Positions 41,363-50,923 of a stretch of DNA of 64,000 bases are shown here, one piece after another. Position numbers and translations under genes: made by a program. The stretch spans positions 496,001 through 560,000 of the forward strand of contig NZ_RBIN01000001.1 of NCBI RefSeq assembly GCF_003633775.1, in the 5' to 3' direction. The stretch comes from Kushneria sinocarnis (lineage in GTDB: Bacteria > Pseudomonadota > Gammaproteobacteria > Pseudomonadales > Halomonadaceae). The notes under the pieces were generated by a model. That model was not told the origin of the DNA, searched no databases, and was given only the letters and a program-made list of their open reading frames with translations. Positions within the stretch are counted from its first letter, which is position 1. Every line of letters begins with the position of its first letter.

Positions 41363-43641
41363 GCGAGGCCGCCGACTACCGGGTGGCGGTCCGGGCGCTG
41401 TGCGCCTTCACGGCGCGGGGCGGCGATCTCGATCTGCGCTTCACCCCTTCGCCCACGGCGCAGGAGGGCATGGCCGGGCACGGGGTGGTGACCGCCCGCC
41501 GGGATGCGTCCTACGAGCGGGAAATTGCCCTGGAAGGTCACTTCGAGACGCTGCGGGTGCGCGGCCGGGCCGACGGTTTCGACCCGCATGCGAACCGGCT
41601 GGAGGAGATCAAGACCTTTCGCGGCGATCTCGAGCACCAGCCGGAGAACCACCGCCGGCTGCACTGGGCGCAGGCGAAGGTCTACGGCGCGCTGATGTGC
41701 CGGGCGCGCGAACTCGCCCGGATCGAGCTGGCGCTGGTCTATTTCGATGTCACCAGCCAGCGCGAAACGGTGATCAGCGAATCGTTCGAGGCCACGGCGC
41801 TGGAGGCGTTCTTCGCCACGCAGTGCCGAGCCTTTCTCGCCTGGGCGGCACAGGAGCTGGCGCATCGCCGGGCGCGGGAGCAATGGCTTGCACAACTCGG
41901 CTTTCCCCACGATACCTTCCGCCACGGCCAGCGTGCGCTGGCGGAGAACGTCTACAAGGCGGTGGCGACCGGCCGGGCGCTGATGGCCCAGGCGCCGACC
42001 GGGATCGGCAAGACGCTGGGCACGCTCTTTCCCATGCTCAAGGCGATGCCGGGCCAGCAGCTCGACCGGCTCTGCTTTCTCACCTCGCGTACCACCGGGC
42101 GGCAGCTGGCGCTCGATGCCCTGACCACGCTCGGCGCATCGGCGCCGACCACGCCGCTGCGGGCGCTGGAGCTGATCGCCCGCGAGAAGGCCTGCGAGAA
42201 CCCCGATCTTGCCTGTCATGGCGACTCCTGCCCGCTTGCCCGCGGTTTCTACGACCGCCTGCCGGCGGCGCGTCAGGCGGCGGTCGAGGCCGGCTTGCTC
42301 GACCACACCACGCTGCGCCGGGTGGCGCTCGCCCACGAGATCTGCCCCTATTATCTCGGCCAGGAGATGGCACGCTGGGCGGATGTACTGATCGGCGACG
42401 TCAACTACTGGTTCGATGCCAGCGCCATGCTCTACGCCCTGAGCGTGGAGCAGCAGTGGCGCATCGGGCTGATGATCGACGAGGCTCATAACCTGGTGGA
42501 GCGCGGCCGGCGGATGTACAGCGCCGAGCTCGATCAGACGCGCTTTCTGGCGATGCGGCGCCAGGCGCCGACGGCGCTGAAGTCCCCGCTGGATCGGGTG
42601 GCGCGGCGCTGGCGCGAGCTCAATGCCGAGCTGGATGACGGCAGCGGCGATGGCGACTATCGGGTGCTGGCGGCGCCGCCCGGCCGGCTGCTGGAGGCGC
42701 TGGCGCGCGCGGTCTCGGCGATCAACGACTACATGGTCGAGCAGCCGGTGGGGCTCGACAGCGCGCTGCTCGAGTTCTATTTCGATGCGCTGCAGCTGGC
42801 GCGGGTGCATGAGCTCTTCGACGAGCACTTTCTCTGCGATCTCACCCGGGTGCCGGGGCGCGCGGGGCGCACCGCCTCGCGGCTCTGTTTGCGCAACGTG
42901 GTACCGGCGCCGCTGCTGGCGCCGCGCTTTGCCGCGGCCCGCTCGAGCGTGCTGTTCTCCGCTACCCTGAGTCCGGCGCACTACTATCGCGACCTGCTCG
43001 GGCTGCCCGGGGCGACACCCTGGCTTGAGATGGCCTCGCCCTTTGCCGGCGACCAGCTCGAACTGCATGTCGATGCCCACATCTCGACCCGCTATCGCGA
43101 CCGGGCGGCGTCGCTTGCGCCGATCGCCAGGCTGATCGCGGCGCAGTATCGAAAGCGACCGGGCAACTATCTCGCCTTCTTCAGCAGTTTCGACTATCTC
43201 GAACGGGTGGTGGCGACGCTGCGCGAGCAGGCGCCCGAGCTGCCGCTGCATGTCCAGTCACGGCGAATGAGCGAACAGGCGCGCCGCGACTTTCTGGCCG
43301 TGTTCGACGAGCACCAGGGGGTCATCGGTTTTGCGGTGCTGGGCGGGATCTTCGGCGAGGGTATCGATCTGCCCGGTGAGCGGCTGATCGGCGCTTTCAT
43401 CGCCACCCTCGGGCTGCCGCAGGTCAATGCCGTCAACGAGCAGATGAAGGCCCGCATGGCGGCGCTGTTCGGTGACGGCTATCGCTACACCTATCTCTAT
43501 CCCGGGCTGACGAAGGTGATCCAGGCCGCCGGCCGGGTCATTCGCACCCGCGAGGATCGCGGCGTGATCCATCTCATCGATGACCGTTTCGATCGCGCGG
43601 AAGTACGGTCACTGCTGCCGGGCTGGTGGTCACCGGCATGA
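41359..43641 (+). CDS. Rad3/XPD-type Fe-S DNA helicase (DinG/YoaA superfamily)
   Basis: A 760-residue superfamily 2 helicase. Walker A is AQAPTGIGKT (near residue 215) and the DEAH box is MIDEAHNL (near residue 375). Four cysteines between them (CENPDLACHGDSC and CPYYL) fit the Fe-S cluster of XPD/DinG helicases. The final motif is QAAGRVIRTREDRGVIHLIDDR. The first 200 residues resemble a PD-(D/E)xK nuclease-like domain (VRGRADGF, then EEIKTFRG), so it may combine nuclease and helicase. The start is GTG at 41359, overlapping the FAN1 stop (GTGA). Predicted to unwind DNA 5' to 3' at damage processed by FAN1. Confidence 0.9.
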   Translation: MSEAADYRVAVRALCAFTARGGDLDLRFTPSPTAQEGMAGHGVVTARRDASYEREIALEGHFETLRVRGRADGFDPHANRLEEIKTFRGDLEHQPENHRRLHWAQAKVYGALMCRARELARIELALVYFDVTSQRETVISESFEATALEAFFATQCRAFLAWAAQELAHRRAREQWLAQLGFPHDTFRHGQRALAENVYKAVATGRALMAQAPTGIGKTLGTLFPMLKAMPGQQLDRLCFLTSRTTGRQLALDALTTLGASAPTTPLRALELIAREKACENPDLACHGDSCPLARGFYDRLPAARQAAVEAGLLDHTTLRRVALAHEICPYYLGQEMARWADVLIGDVNYWFDASAMLYALSVEQQWRIGLMIDEAHNLVERGRRMYSAELDQTRFLAMRRQAPTALKSPLDRVARRWRELNAELDDGSGDGDYRVLAAPPGRLLEALARAVSAINDYMVEQPVGLDSALLEFYFDALQLARVHELFDEHFLCDLTRVPGRAGRTASRLCLRNVVPAPLLAPRFAAARSSVLFSATLSPAHYYRDLLGLPGATPWLEMASPFAGDQLELHVDAHISTRYRDRAASLAPIARLIAAQYRKRPGNYLAFFSSFDYLERVVATLREQAPELPLHVQSRRMSEQARRDFLAVFDEHQGVIGFAVLGGIFGEGIDLPGERLIGAFIATLGLPQVNAVNEQMKARMAALFGDGYRYTYLYPGLTKVIQAAGRVIRTREDRGVIHLIDDRFDRAEVRSLLPGWWSPA

Positions 43642-43655
43642 ACGGGAGCGATGGC

Positions 43656-44756
43656 ATGCCAGCAAAAACCGAGTCCCGCGCCATCCCGAGCTTCGATGTG
43701 GTGGTGATCGGCGGCGGCCAGGCCGGCCTGGCCTGCGGCTATTTCCTGCGTCGCTACGCGCTGCGCTTCGTGATCCTCGATGGCGAACAGGCCGGGGGCG
43801 GGGCCTGGCAGCACATGTGGGCGTCGCTGCGAACCTTCTCGCCGGCGCGCTGGAGTTCGCTGCCGGGCTGGCGGATGCCGGAGCAGGGGTCGCAGTGGCC
43901 GCATCGGGACGAGGTGATCGACTATCTGCGCCACTACGAGCAGCGCTACCAGTTGCCGGTAAAGCGGCCGGTGACGGTGCATGATGTCACCGCCGGGCCG
44001 CAGCGACTGCATCTGGCGACCGATCATGGCGAGATCCGTGCCCGGGCCGTGATCAATGCCACCGGCAGCTGGCACCATCCGTACATCCCCGCTTATCCCG
44101 GCCAGCAGGAGTTTCGCGGTCGCCAATGGCATACGGTCGATTACGACCGGCCCGAGCCATTTCGCGGCCGCCGGGTACTGGTGGTCGGCGGCGGCAATTC
44201 CGGGGCCCAGCTCATGGCCGAACTGGCCACGGTGGCCGAGGTGAGCTGGGTTACGTTTGAGCCGCCGCGCTTTCTGCCCGAATCGGTGGATGGCCGGGTG
44301 CTGTTCGAGCGTGCCAGTGCCCTGTGGCGGGCGCGACAGTCGGGGGAGGCGGCGGTCGAGACGGAGTACGGGCTGGGCGACATCGTGCAGACCCCGGCGG
44401 TGCACGCGGCACTGAAGCAGGGGCGGCTGGGCAGCGTGCGCCCGTTTCGGGCATTGACCGAAAGCGGCGTCATCTGGCCGGACGGTACCGAGGAGGCGAT
44501 CGACGATGTGATCTGGTGTACCGGTTTTCGCCCGGCACTGAATCATCTCGCCGGTCTGGGGGTGCAGGACGACGCGGGTCGCGTTGCGGTCGAGGGCAAT
44601 CGTTCGAGCGTCGAACCCCGTCTCTGGCTGGTCGGCCACGGCAACTGGACCGGCTTTGCCTCGGCCACCCTGATGGGGGTCATGCGCAGCGCCCGACAGG
44701 CCAGTGAAGGGTCGGTGCGGCTGCTCGGCGCGAAGCGCTGGCGCCACCGGAGCTGA
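43656..44756 (+). CDS. FAD/NAD(P)-dependent monooxygenase-like oxidoreductase (ArsO/CzcO-like)
   Basis: A 366-residue flavin protein. Two dinucleotide-binding motifs are present: VVIGGGQAGLACGYFL near residue 20 for FAD and VLVVGGGNSGAQLMAEL near residue 175 for NADPH. Between them lie the WASLRTFSPARWSSLPG substrate-face segment and, later, VIWCTGFRP near residue 286. This is the plan of ArsO/CzcO-type and Baeyer-Villiger-like monooxygenases. Function is unknown; no ars genes flank it. GGGAG seven bases before the ATG at 43656 decides the start, although an ATG at 43638 would overlap the helicase stop. Confidence 0.82.
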   Translation: MPAKTESRAIPSFDVVVIGGGQAGLACGYFLRRYALRFVILDGEQAGGGAWQHMWASLRTFSPARWSSLPGWRMPEQGSQWPHRDEVIDYLRHYEQRYQLPVKRPVTVHDVTAGPQRLHLATDHGEIRARAVINATGSWHHPYIPAYPGQQEFRGRQWHTVDYDRPEPFRGRRVLVVGGGNSGAQLMAELATVAEVSWVTFEPPRFLPESVDGRVLFERASALWRARQSGEAAVETEYGLGDIVQTPAVHAALKQGRLGSVRPFRALTESGVIWPDGTEEAIDDVIWCTGFRPALNHLAGLGVQDDAGRVAVEGNRSSVEPRLWLVGHGNWTGFASATLMGVMRSARQASEGSVRLLGAKRWRHRS

Positions 44757-44763
44757 ACGCGCA

Positions 44764-44785
44764 TGCGCCCGGCTGCCGGGCATTT
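44764..44785 (+). terminator. Possible terminator after the flavoprotein gene
   Basis: GCCCGG-CTG-CCGGGC (6-bp stem, 44767-44781) is followed by ATTTG only. A short T-tract makes termination plausible but weak. The 260-bp gap to the next gene holds no other recognisable element. Confidence 0.4.
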
Positions 44786-45016
44786 GCCATGGCGATTCCC
44801 GGCCGGTGGCCCGGCTACCGGGTGAAACCGGCTAACAGCGATTAAAGCCCGGGCACCGGCTGGCCGATCAATAACGCAACGACCCGCCGCCAGGCGGGCC
44901 GGAGAATCGGCTGCCGTTGACCATGCGCCCGCGAATCCTCCCCGTGTCCTGCAGGAGTGACCCGGCGGCATTGTCCGGTGGTTCTCCGCCACGCGCTGTC
45001 GAACTGCGAGAACTCC

Positions 45017-45700
45017 ATGAGGGCATCGGGCAAGCGTCCTGTTCCGTCACTGATCCTGCTGGCGCTGCTGCTGCTGGCCGCCATGCCGGTGGCTGCTGCC
45101 GGGGTGACGGTGGCGGATGCGGCCACCGGTCAGCCGCTGGCGAACGCGGTGGTGGCACTCTACCCGCGCGCCGGCCACAGCAGTGCGCCGCCGCCGGTCA
45201 GGGCGAGCATCGTGCAGCGCCGGGCGACCTTCATGCCCCACGTGCTGGTTGTCCCCCCGGGCAGCCGGGTCAGCTTTCCCAATCGTGATACCACCCGTCA
45301 TCAGGTGTACTCCTTTTCCCCGCCGCTGACGTTCAGCCTGAATCTTTATCTTCGGGAGACGCCGCCTCCCGTCACCTTCGACAGGGCCGGCGTGGAAGTG
45401 CTGGGCTGCAACATTCATGATCACATGCAGGCCTTCATCGTCATCAGCGAGGCGCCGTTCAGTGCAGTGACCGCGGCCGATGGACGGGTGGCGCTCGAGG
45501 TGCCGGCGGGGCCGTATCGCCTGCGCATCTGGCATCCGCTGCTGGAGGACACGCATCAGCAGTGGTGGGAGGGGCAGCTTGACGCCGACGAGCAGCGCCG
45601 GGTGGCACTGACCCTGCGCGCCTCGCCGCCCCCGCGCGACGAGCCCTCCGAGCTGGCGCGCCACTTTCAGCAGGCGCTGCAGCAAGGGACGGCGCCCTGA
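45017..45700 (+). CDS. Secreted cupredoxin-like protein (methylamine-utilization-protein type)
   Basis: A 227-residue protein with a Sec signal peptide (SLILLALLLLAAMPVAAA, cleavage near residue 29). The mature domain starts with a carboxypeptidase-regulatory-like strand (VTVADAATGQPLANAVVALYPR). It then reads FPNRDTTRHQVYSFS, and later LGCNIHDHMQAF, placing His, Cys, His and Met as in type-1 copper proteins. It is periplasmic and may bind copper or pass electrons or a metal signal. The next gene (GGDEF-EAL) begins within its stop codon (TGATG), so the two are coupled. Start Met is chosen by signal-peptide length. Confidence 0.78.
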   Translation: MRASGKRPVPSLILLALLLLAAMPVAAAGVTVADAATGQPLANAVVALYPRAGHSSAPPPVRASIVQRRATFMPHVLVVPPGSRVSFPNRDTTRHQVYSFSPPLTFSLNLYLRETPPPVTFDRAGVEVLGCNIHDHMQAFIVISEAPFSAVTAADGRVALEVPAGPYRLRIWHPLLEDTHQQWWEGQLDADEQRRVALTLRASPPPRDEPSELARHFQQALQQGTAP

Positions 45701-48030
45701 TGTCGTTCCGACGCCGTCTGCTGCTGATCATGCTGGGGGTGGTCATCGTCGCCCAGCTGGTCACTGCCGTGGCCACGCTCGGTGCCATCCGGCGGGATGA
45801 ACTGATCCGGGGCGGCCGGGAGCTCGCGGTCGGGCTGGACGTGACCCGTCAGCTGCTCAGGGAGCGGGGCAGACAGCTGCGCGACAACGTGGCCATTCTG
45901 GCGGCCGATTACGGCTTTCGCAGTGCGGTCGCCACCCGGGATACCGCCACGCTGGCCAGCGTACTGGCCAATCACGGCGAGCGTGCCGGTGCCGACATGG
46001 TGATACTGACCGACCCCCGGGGCAGCATCATGGCCGGCACTCACCTGGCGCCGGGGTCTGCGCTGCCCTTCGAGTCTCTCTGGCAGCAGGCGCAGCAGCA
46101 CGGTCAGGCGGTGGGAGTGGTGCTGCAGGATGGTCAGCCTTTTCAGTTCGTGCTGCTGCCGGTGCGGGCGCCCAATCTCATCGGCTGGATCGGCATGGGC
46201 TTTGTCCTTGATGACTCGCTGGCGCGCGAGATCGGGCAGCTGACGCGGCTGTCGGTCAGCTTTGTGGTCGGTACCGCTGCCCCGCAGCACGGCGATGAGT
46301 TCGTCTCCGGGGCGCTCGCAGCCGGGGAGGGGGCAGGTATTGGTGAACTGCGCCAGGGGCTGGCCCGGGGCCGTTACCTCGAGCAGAGCCGGTTCGAGCC
46401 CGGCAGTGCACAGCTGACCCGGGCGACGCTGCTGGTCGATGGCGCCGATGGCCGGGTCTACACCGTGGTCCAGCGTTCCCGCAGCGAACTGCTGGCGATG
46501 TTTTACAACCTCGGCTGGCAGATGCTGGTCATCTTTCTGTTGACCCTGGTGCTGATTGCGGTGGCAGTGGCGCTGTGCGTGCGCAGCATGGCCCGGCCGC
46601 TGGTGCGGCTGGCCGATGCCGCCCGACGCATCGGTCGCGGCGAGCGGCTGCAGGACATGCCGGTGCGTGAGCGGGGGGAGGTCGGCCTGCTGGCCCGAAC
46701 CCTGGCCGGCATGCAGCAGGATCTCGACGAGCGCGAGCGCTCGCTGCTGCATCAGACGCGTCATGACCAGCTGACCGATCTCGCCAACCGCTCCTGCGCC
46801 CAGCAGGATATCGAGGCCGCCGTGCACCAGGGACGCCCCTTCACCCTGCTGCGTCTGGCCATCAGCGGGTTTCGCCATATCAACGATACCTTCGGCTATG
46901 ACATGGGTGATCGGGTACTGGTGACCCTGGCGCGGCGCCTGCGGGCGCTGCCGCCGCCGCTGCGACAGGCCTACCGCATCGGTGGCGATGAATTCCTGCT
47001 GCTGCTCGATGTCGCGCAGGCTGAAAAGGTGTGGCTGACCGGTCTGCTGGATGAGCTCTTTCGGCCGATCGACCCGCAGGGCACGCCGATCCGGCCGACG
47101 CTGTCGCTCGGCGAGGTGAACTTCCCGGCTCACGGTCATGATACATGGCTGCTGCTGCGTCGCGCCGAGATTGCCATGGCGGTTGCCCACCGTACCCACT
47201 GCCCTCATCGGCGCTACGAGGAGGGGCAGGATGAGCAGCACCAGCGCCAGCTGAAGCTGGTTCGTGATCTGCAGCAGGCGGTGACCGACCATCAGCTGTT
47301 CATGGTCTATCAGCCGCAGACGGCCGCCCCTACCGGTTGCCTGACCGGTTTCGAGGCGCTGATGCGCTGGCAGCATCCCGAGCTCGGTTTCATTCCGCCG
47401 GATGAGTTCATCAGTCTGGCGGAACAGTCCGGCCACATGACGCTGCTGTCGCAGTGGATGATCGAGACGGTCTGCCGGCAGCTGGCCGAGTGGAATACCC
47501 AGGGGCACCGGTTGCGGGTGGCGATCAATCTCTCGGCCCGCGACGTGGTCGATCCGACCCTCGCCGATCGGCTGGAGCAGGTGCTGCTGGCTCATGACGT
47601 GGCTGCCGACCAGCTGACCCTGGAGGTGACCGAGAGTGCCATCATCCAGGATCCGGTCATGGCGGTGACCGTGCTCGAGCGCCTGCGCCGGGCGGGCGTG
47701 CGGATCGCCATCGACGACTATGGCACCGGCTACTCCTCGCTCTCGCAGCTGCGCACCCTGCCGGTGCGGGAGCTCAAGATCGACAAGTCCTTCGTGCTCG
47801 GACTCGAGGAGCGCGAGGAGGATCGCATCATCGTGCGCTCGACCATCGAGCTTGGTCACAATCTCGGGCTCGAGGTCGTGGCCGAAGGCGTGGAGACGGA
47901 GGCTGCCCGGCAGCTGCTGGCCAACCTTGGATGCAACTACCTGCAGGGCTATCTGATCTCGAGGCCGCTGCCCGCACAGGCCGTGCCCGGCTGGATTGCC
48001 GATGGCGCCGTACTCGAGCGCCATCCGTGA
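45700..48030 (+). CDS. Membrane GGDEF-EAL protein with periplasmic sensor and HAMP
   Basis: A 776-residue cyclic-di-GMP enzyme. It has an N-terminal helix (residues 8-28), a periplasmic sensor of about 230 residues, a second helix near 270-292 and a HAMP linker (RSMARPLVRLADAARRI). GGDEF runs from about 355 to 485 and EAL from about 520 to the end. GGDEF keeps IGGDEF but has SGFRHINDTFG where a metal-binding Asp normally stands, so cyclase activity is doubtful. EAL has EALMRW, DDYGTGYSSL, KIDKSF and EGVET intact, so phosphodiesterase activity is likely. Coupled to the cupredoxin-like gene upstream and followed by a truncated hemoglobin. Confidence 0.92.
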   Translation: MSFRRRLLLIMLGVVIVAQLVTAVATLGAIRRDELIRGGRELAVGLDVTRQLLRERGRQLRDNVAILAADYGFRSAVATRDTATLASVLANHGERAGADMVILTDPRGSIMAGTHLAPGSALPFESLWQQAQQHGQAVGVVLQDGQPFQFVLLPVRAPNLIGWIGMGFVLDDSLAREIGQLTRLSVSFVVGTAAPQHGDEFVSGALAAGEGAGIGELRQGLARGRYLEQSRFEPGSAQLTRATLLVDGADGRVYTVVQRSRSELLAMFYNLGWQMLVIFLLTLVLIAVAVALCVRSMARPLVRLADAARRIGRGERLQDMPVRERGEVGLLARTLAGMQQDLDERERSLLHQTRHDQLTDLANRSCAQQDIEAAVHQGRPFTLLRLAISGFRHINDTFGYDMGDRVLVTLARRLRALPPPLRQAYRIGGDEFLLLLDVAQAEKVWLTGLLDELFRPIDPQGTPIRPTLSLGEVNFPAHGHDTWLLLRRAEIAMAVAHRTHCPHRRYEEGQDEQHQRQLKLVRDLQQAVTDHQLFMVYQPQTAAPTGCLTGFEALMRWQHPELGFIPPDEFISLAEQSGHMTLLSQWMIETVCRQLAEWNTQGHRLRVAINLSARDVVDPTLADRLEQVLLAHDVAADQLTLEVTESAIIQDPVMAVTVLERLRRAGVRIAIDDYGTGYSSLSQLRTLPVRELKIDKSFVLGLEEREEDRIIVRSTIELGHNLGLEVVAEGVETEAARQLLANLGCNYLQGYLISRPLPAQAVPGWIADGAVLERHP

Positions 48031-48076
48031 TGCCGGCCACGTTCTTGCGCATCAATTCATTGACCGGGAGTTTGCC

Positions 48077-48514
48077 ATGGCACGTGCTTGTTACTGGCTG
48101 ATGGTGCTGCTGTTGCTGTCCGGCTGCGGCTCGCAGGCCGCTTCACCTTCGCTCTACAGGCAACTGGGGGGCCAGCCCGGGGTCGAGGCCATCGTGCATG
48201 ACTTTCTGATTCGCATGGCGGACGATGCCCGGCTGGTCGGTTTCTTCGCCCATACCAATATCGACCATCTTGCAGATTCGCTGGGCGATCAGCTTTGCGA
48301 GGTCAGTGGTGGGCCCTGTCACTACCAGGGGCCGCCAATGGACCGGGTGCATCAGCACATGGGACTGACCGATGACGACTTCTACGCCATGATCGGCCAT
48401 CTCAACAAGGCGCTGATGGCGCAGGGCGTGCCGGCCGGGGCGCGACAGCGCGTGATCGGGATTCATCTGGCTGCCCACGAGGATGTCATGCGTCTGGCCC
48501 GGCCGGCGCACTGA
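48077..48514 (+). CDS. Group 1 truncated hemoglobin with lipoprotein signal
   Basis: A 145-residue protein. MARACYWLMVLLLLSGCGS is a lipoprotein signal with lipobox LLSGC, so the globin should be anchored in a membrane facing the periplasm. The globin part has the family motifs: SLYRQLGGQPGVEAIVHDF at the start, the FF-x-H-T-N-I-D-H segment, and RVHQHMGLTDDDFYAMIGHL, whose His is the likely proximal heme ligand. The start at 48077 follows GGGAG. It is 46 bp behind the GGDEF-EAL gene and probably supplies it with O2- or NO-binding heme chemistry. Confidence 0.85.
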   Translation: MARACYWLMVLLLLSGCGSQAASPSLYRQLGGQPGVEAIVHDFLIRMADDARLVGFFAHTNIDHLADSLGDQLCEVSGGPCHYQGPPMDRVHQHMGLTDDDFYAMIGHLNKALMAQGVPAGARQRVIGIHLAAHEDVMRLARPAH

Positions 48515-48608
48515 GCACAGGGCGCCGTCGACGTTCGGAGGCCGCGCGCTTCGACGCGATGTTAACCATTCGTTTATTTGAAGTTGACCGATCGGGCTGT
48601 CAGGCTAT

Positions 48609-48641
48609 CCGGCAACCTGTAGAGCAACCAGCGGTTAACAA
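48609..48641. promoter_or_regulatory. Putative BirA operator before bioB
   Basis: The right half GGTTAACAA (48633-48641) matches eight of nine bases of the proteobacterial BirA half-site GGTTTACAA. Exactly 15 bp before it, CCGGCAACC matches the left half (TTGTAAACC) weakly, five of nine. The site ends 3 bp before the bioB ATG. A further GTTAACC at 48561-48567 forms a wide inverted repeat with it. Repression by biotin-loaded BirA is inferred. Confidence 0.5.
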
Positions 48642-48644
48642 GTC

Positions 48645-49718
48645 ATGTATGCAACCGGAACTCCTGCCGGCGAAACAGTCAACCGTCACGACTGGCAGCG
48701 TGACGAAATCGAGCAGCTGCTGAATCTGCCGTTCAACGAGCTGCTGTTTCGCGCCCAGGCGGTGCATCGCCGTCATTTCGATCCCAACGCCGTCCAGATC
48801 TCCACGCTGCTGTCGATCAAGACCGGCGCCTGCCCCGAGGACTGCAAGTACTGCCCGCAGTCGGCCCACTACAACACCGGCCTCGACCGGGAGAAGCTGA
48901 TGCAGGTCGAGACGGTGCTGGAAGAGGCCCGCAAGGCGAAGGAAGTGGGGGCCAGCCGCTTCTGCATGGGCGCCGCCTGGCGTCATCCGCACGAGCGCGA
49001 CATGCCGTACGTGCTGGCAATGGTGCGCGGTGTGCGGTCGATGGGGCTGGAGACCTGCATGACGCTGGGCATGCTCGGTCAGGCGCAGGCCGAGCAGCTC
49101 GCCGACGCCGGGCTCGATTACTACAACCACAATCTCGACACCTCGCCGGAGTACTATGGCGAGATCATCACCACCCGCACCTATGCCGAGCGGCTCGATA
49201 CGCTGGAGCATGTCCGCCGCGCCGGCATGAAGATCTGCTCGGGAGGCATTCTCGGCATGGGCGAGTCGGTCACCGACCGCGCCGGACTGCTGCAGCAGCT
49301 CGCCAATCTGCCGGTGCACCCCGAGAGCGTGCCGATCAACATGCTGATCCGCATCGAAGGCACGCCGCTGGCCGAGGTCGAGGAGCTCGATCCGCTGGCA
49401 TTCGTGCGCACCGTGGCGGTGGCCCGCATCCTGATGCCCGGTTCGCACGTGCGACTGGCCGCCGGCCGCGAACTGATGAGTGACGAAACCCAGGCGCTGA
49501 CCTTCTTCGCCGGGGCCAACTCGATCTTCTACGGGGAACGGCTGCTGACCGCGCAGAACCCGCAGGCGGCCCATGATCAGCGCCTGTTCGAACGCCTCGG
49601 GCTCTACCCCGAGCGTCGCGAGGATGTCGACGATGCCACCCACGAGGCCGCCATCGGTGAGCAGCTCGAAAAGGCGCGCATCCGGGCGGTGACCACCGAC
49701 GCCACGGCCCGGGCATGA
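48645..49718 (+). CDS. bioB: Biotin synthase
   Basis: A 357-residue radical-SAM enzyme inserting sulfur into dethiobiotin, the last step of biotin synthesis. The Cx3CxxC motif is [16 protein letters not shown] near residues 63-78, binding the 4Fe-4S cluster and [16 protein letters not shown] and RLAAGRELM (the conserved Arg of the 2Fe-2S site) follow. It is the first gene of a six-gene operon in which each start overlaps the preceding stop. No clear ribosome site separates the BirA-like repeat from the ATG, so repressor binding could also affect initiation. Confidence 0.97.
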   Translation: MYATGTPAGETVNRHDWQRDEIEQLLNLPFNELLFRAQAVHRRHFDPNAVQISTLLSIKTGACPEDCKYCPQSAHYNTGLDREKLMQVETVLEEARKAKEVGASRFCMGAAWRHPHERDMPYVLAMVRGVRSMGLETCMTLGMLGQAQAEQLADAGLDYYNHNLDTSPEYYGEIITTRTYAERLDTLEHVRRAGMKICSGGILGMGESVTDRAGLLQQLANLPVHPESVPINMLIRIEGTPLAEVEELDPLAFVRTVAVARILMPGSHVRLAAGRELMSDETQALTFFAGANSIFYGERLLTAQNPQAAHDQRLFERLGLYPERREDVDDATHEAAIGEQLEKARIRAVTTDATARA

Positions 49719-50923
49719 GCGGGGCCGGCAGTGCCGACCTGGACGCCGCGCTGGCGCCCCGGCTGGCCGAGCGTCATGCGCAGGCGCGCTACCGGCAGCG
49801 GCGCACCGCGGATCGGGCCGGGGCACATGTGCACGTGGACGGCCGCGACGTCGTGAACTTCTGCAGCAATGACTATCTCGGGCTGGCCCATGATCCACGG
49901 CTGGGCGAGGCGCTGGCAGCCAGCGCCCGGCGCTTCGGCACGGGGGGTGGAGCCTCGCATCTGGTCAGTGGGCATCTGACCCCGCACGCCATGCTCGAGC
50001 AGCGGCTGGCCTGCTGGACGGGCCGCGAACGGGCGCTGCTGTTCTCCAGCGGCTATCAGGCCAATACCGGCACCATCGCCGCGCTCACCGGGCGGGGCGA
50101 TCACGTGGTGCACGATCGCCTCAACCACGCCTCGCTGCTCGATGGCACCCGGCTGGCCGGCGCCCGGCTGCACCGCTTTGCGCACAGGGATCCGGCGCAT
50201 GCCGGGCAGCTGCTGGCCGGACTCGATCCGGCGCGCGCCCGGCTGGTGGTCAGCGACGGGGTCTTCAGCATGGATGGCGACTGCGCCGATGTAACGGCGC
50301 TGGCCGGGCAATGCCGTGCCCGGGGGGGCTGGCTGATGATCGACGATGCCCACGGACTGGGCGTGCTGGGGGCGCGGGGCGCCGGGACACTGGAGGCGCA
50401 GGGCGTATCGGCCGATGAGGTGCCGGTGCTGGTGGGCACGCTCGGCAAGGCGCTGGGCACCCAGGGGGCCTTCGTGGCCGGCAGCCATACCCTGATCGAG
50501 GCGCTGATCCAGTTCTCCCGCCCGTATGTATATACCACCAGCCTGTCACCGGCGCTGGCCGGGGCCACCCTGACCGCGCTCGATATCGTGCGGGACGAGC
50601 CCGAACGCCGCACCCACCTGCAGACGCTGATTGGCGCGTTCCGCCACGCCGCCGAACGTCTGCCGGGCATCCGGCTGATGCCTTCCGACACGCCGATTCA
50701 GCCGCTGCTGGTCGGCCGGGGCAGCGAGGCCGAAGTACTGGCGCTGGCCCGCCGGCTGGCAGACGAGGGGCTGTGGTGTACCGCGATCCGCCCGCCCACG
50801 GTGCCCGAGGGCAGTGCCCGGCTGCGGATCACCCTCTCGGCAGCGCACACCCACGCCGATCTTGATCGACTACTGTCAGCACTGGAATACCACTGTTGCA
50901 GCCAGGAGCTGACCGATGACTGA
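49715..50923 (+). CDS. bioF: 8-amino-7-oxononanoate synthase
   Basis: A 402-residue PLP enzyme of the alpha-oxoamine synthase family, joining pimeloyl-ACP (or -CoA) and L-alanine to form KAPA. Signature residues are [10 protein letters not shown], the [10 protein letters not shown] cofactor motif near residue 210 and the Schiff-base Lys in [13 protein letters not shown] near residue 246. The ATG overlaps the bioB stop by 4 nt (ATGA). Length is usual for the family. Confidence 0.96.
   Translation: MSGAGSADLDAALAPRLAERHAQARYRQRRTADRAGAHVHVDGRDVVNFCSNDYLGLAHDPRLGEALAASARRFGTGGGASHLVSGHLTPHAMLEQRLACWTGRERALLFSSGYQANTGTIAALTGRGDHVVHDRLNHASLLDGTRLAGARLHRFAHRDPAHAGQLLAGLDPARARLVVSDGVFSMDGDCADVTALAGQCRARGGWLMIDDAHGLGVLGARGAGTLEAQGVSADEVPVLVGTLGKALGTQGAFVAGSHTLIEALIQFSRPYVYTTSLSPALAGATLTALDIVRDEPERRTHLQTLIGAFRHAAERLPGIRLMPSDTPIQPLLVGRGSEAEVLALARRLADEGLWCTAIRPPTVPEGSARLRITLSAAHTHADLDRLLSALEYHCCSQELTDD

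Noticed and set aside
45667-48024. A 785-codon minus-strand frame opposite the GGDEF-EAL gene
   Set aside because: Antisense to a gene with intact GGDEF, EAL and HAMP motifs; no independent signal.
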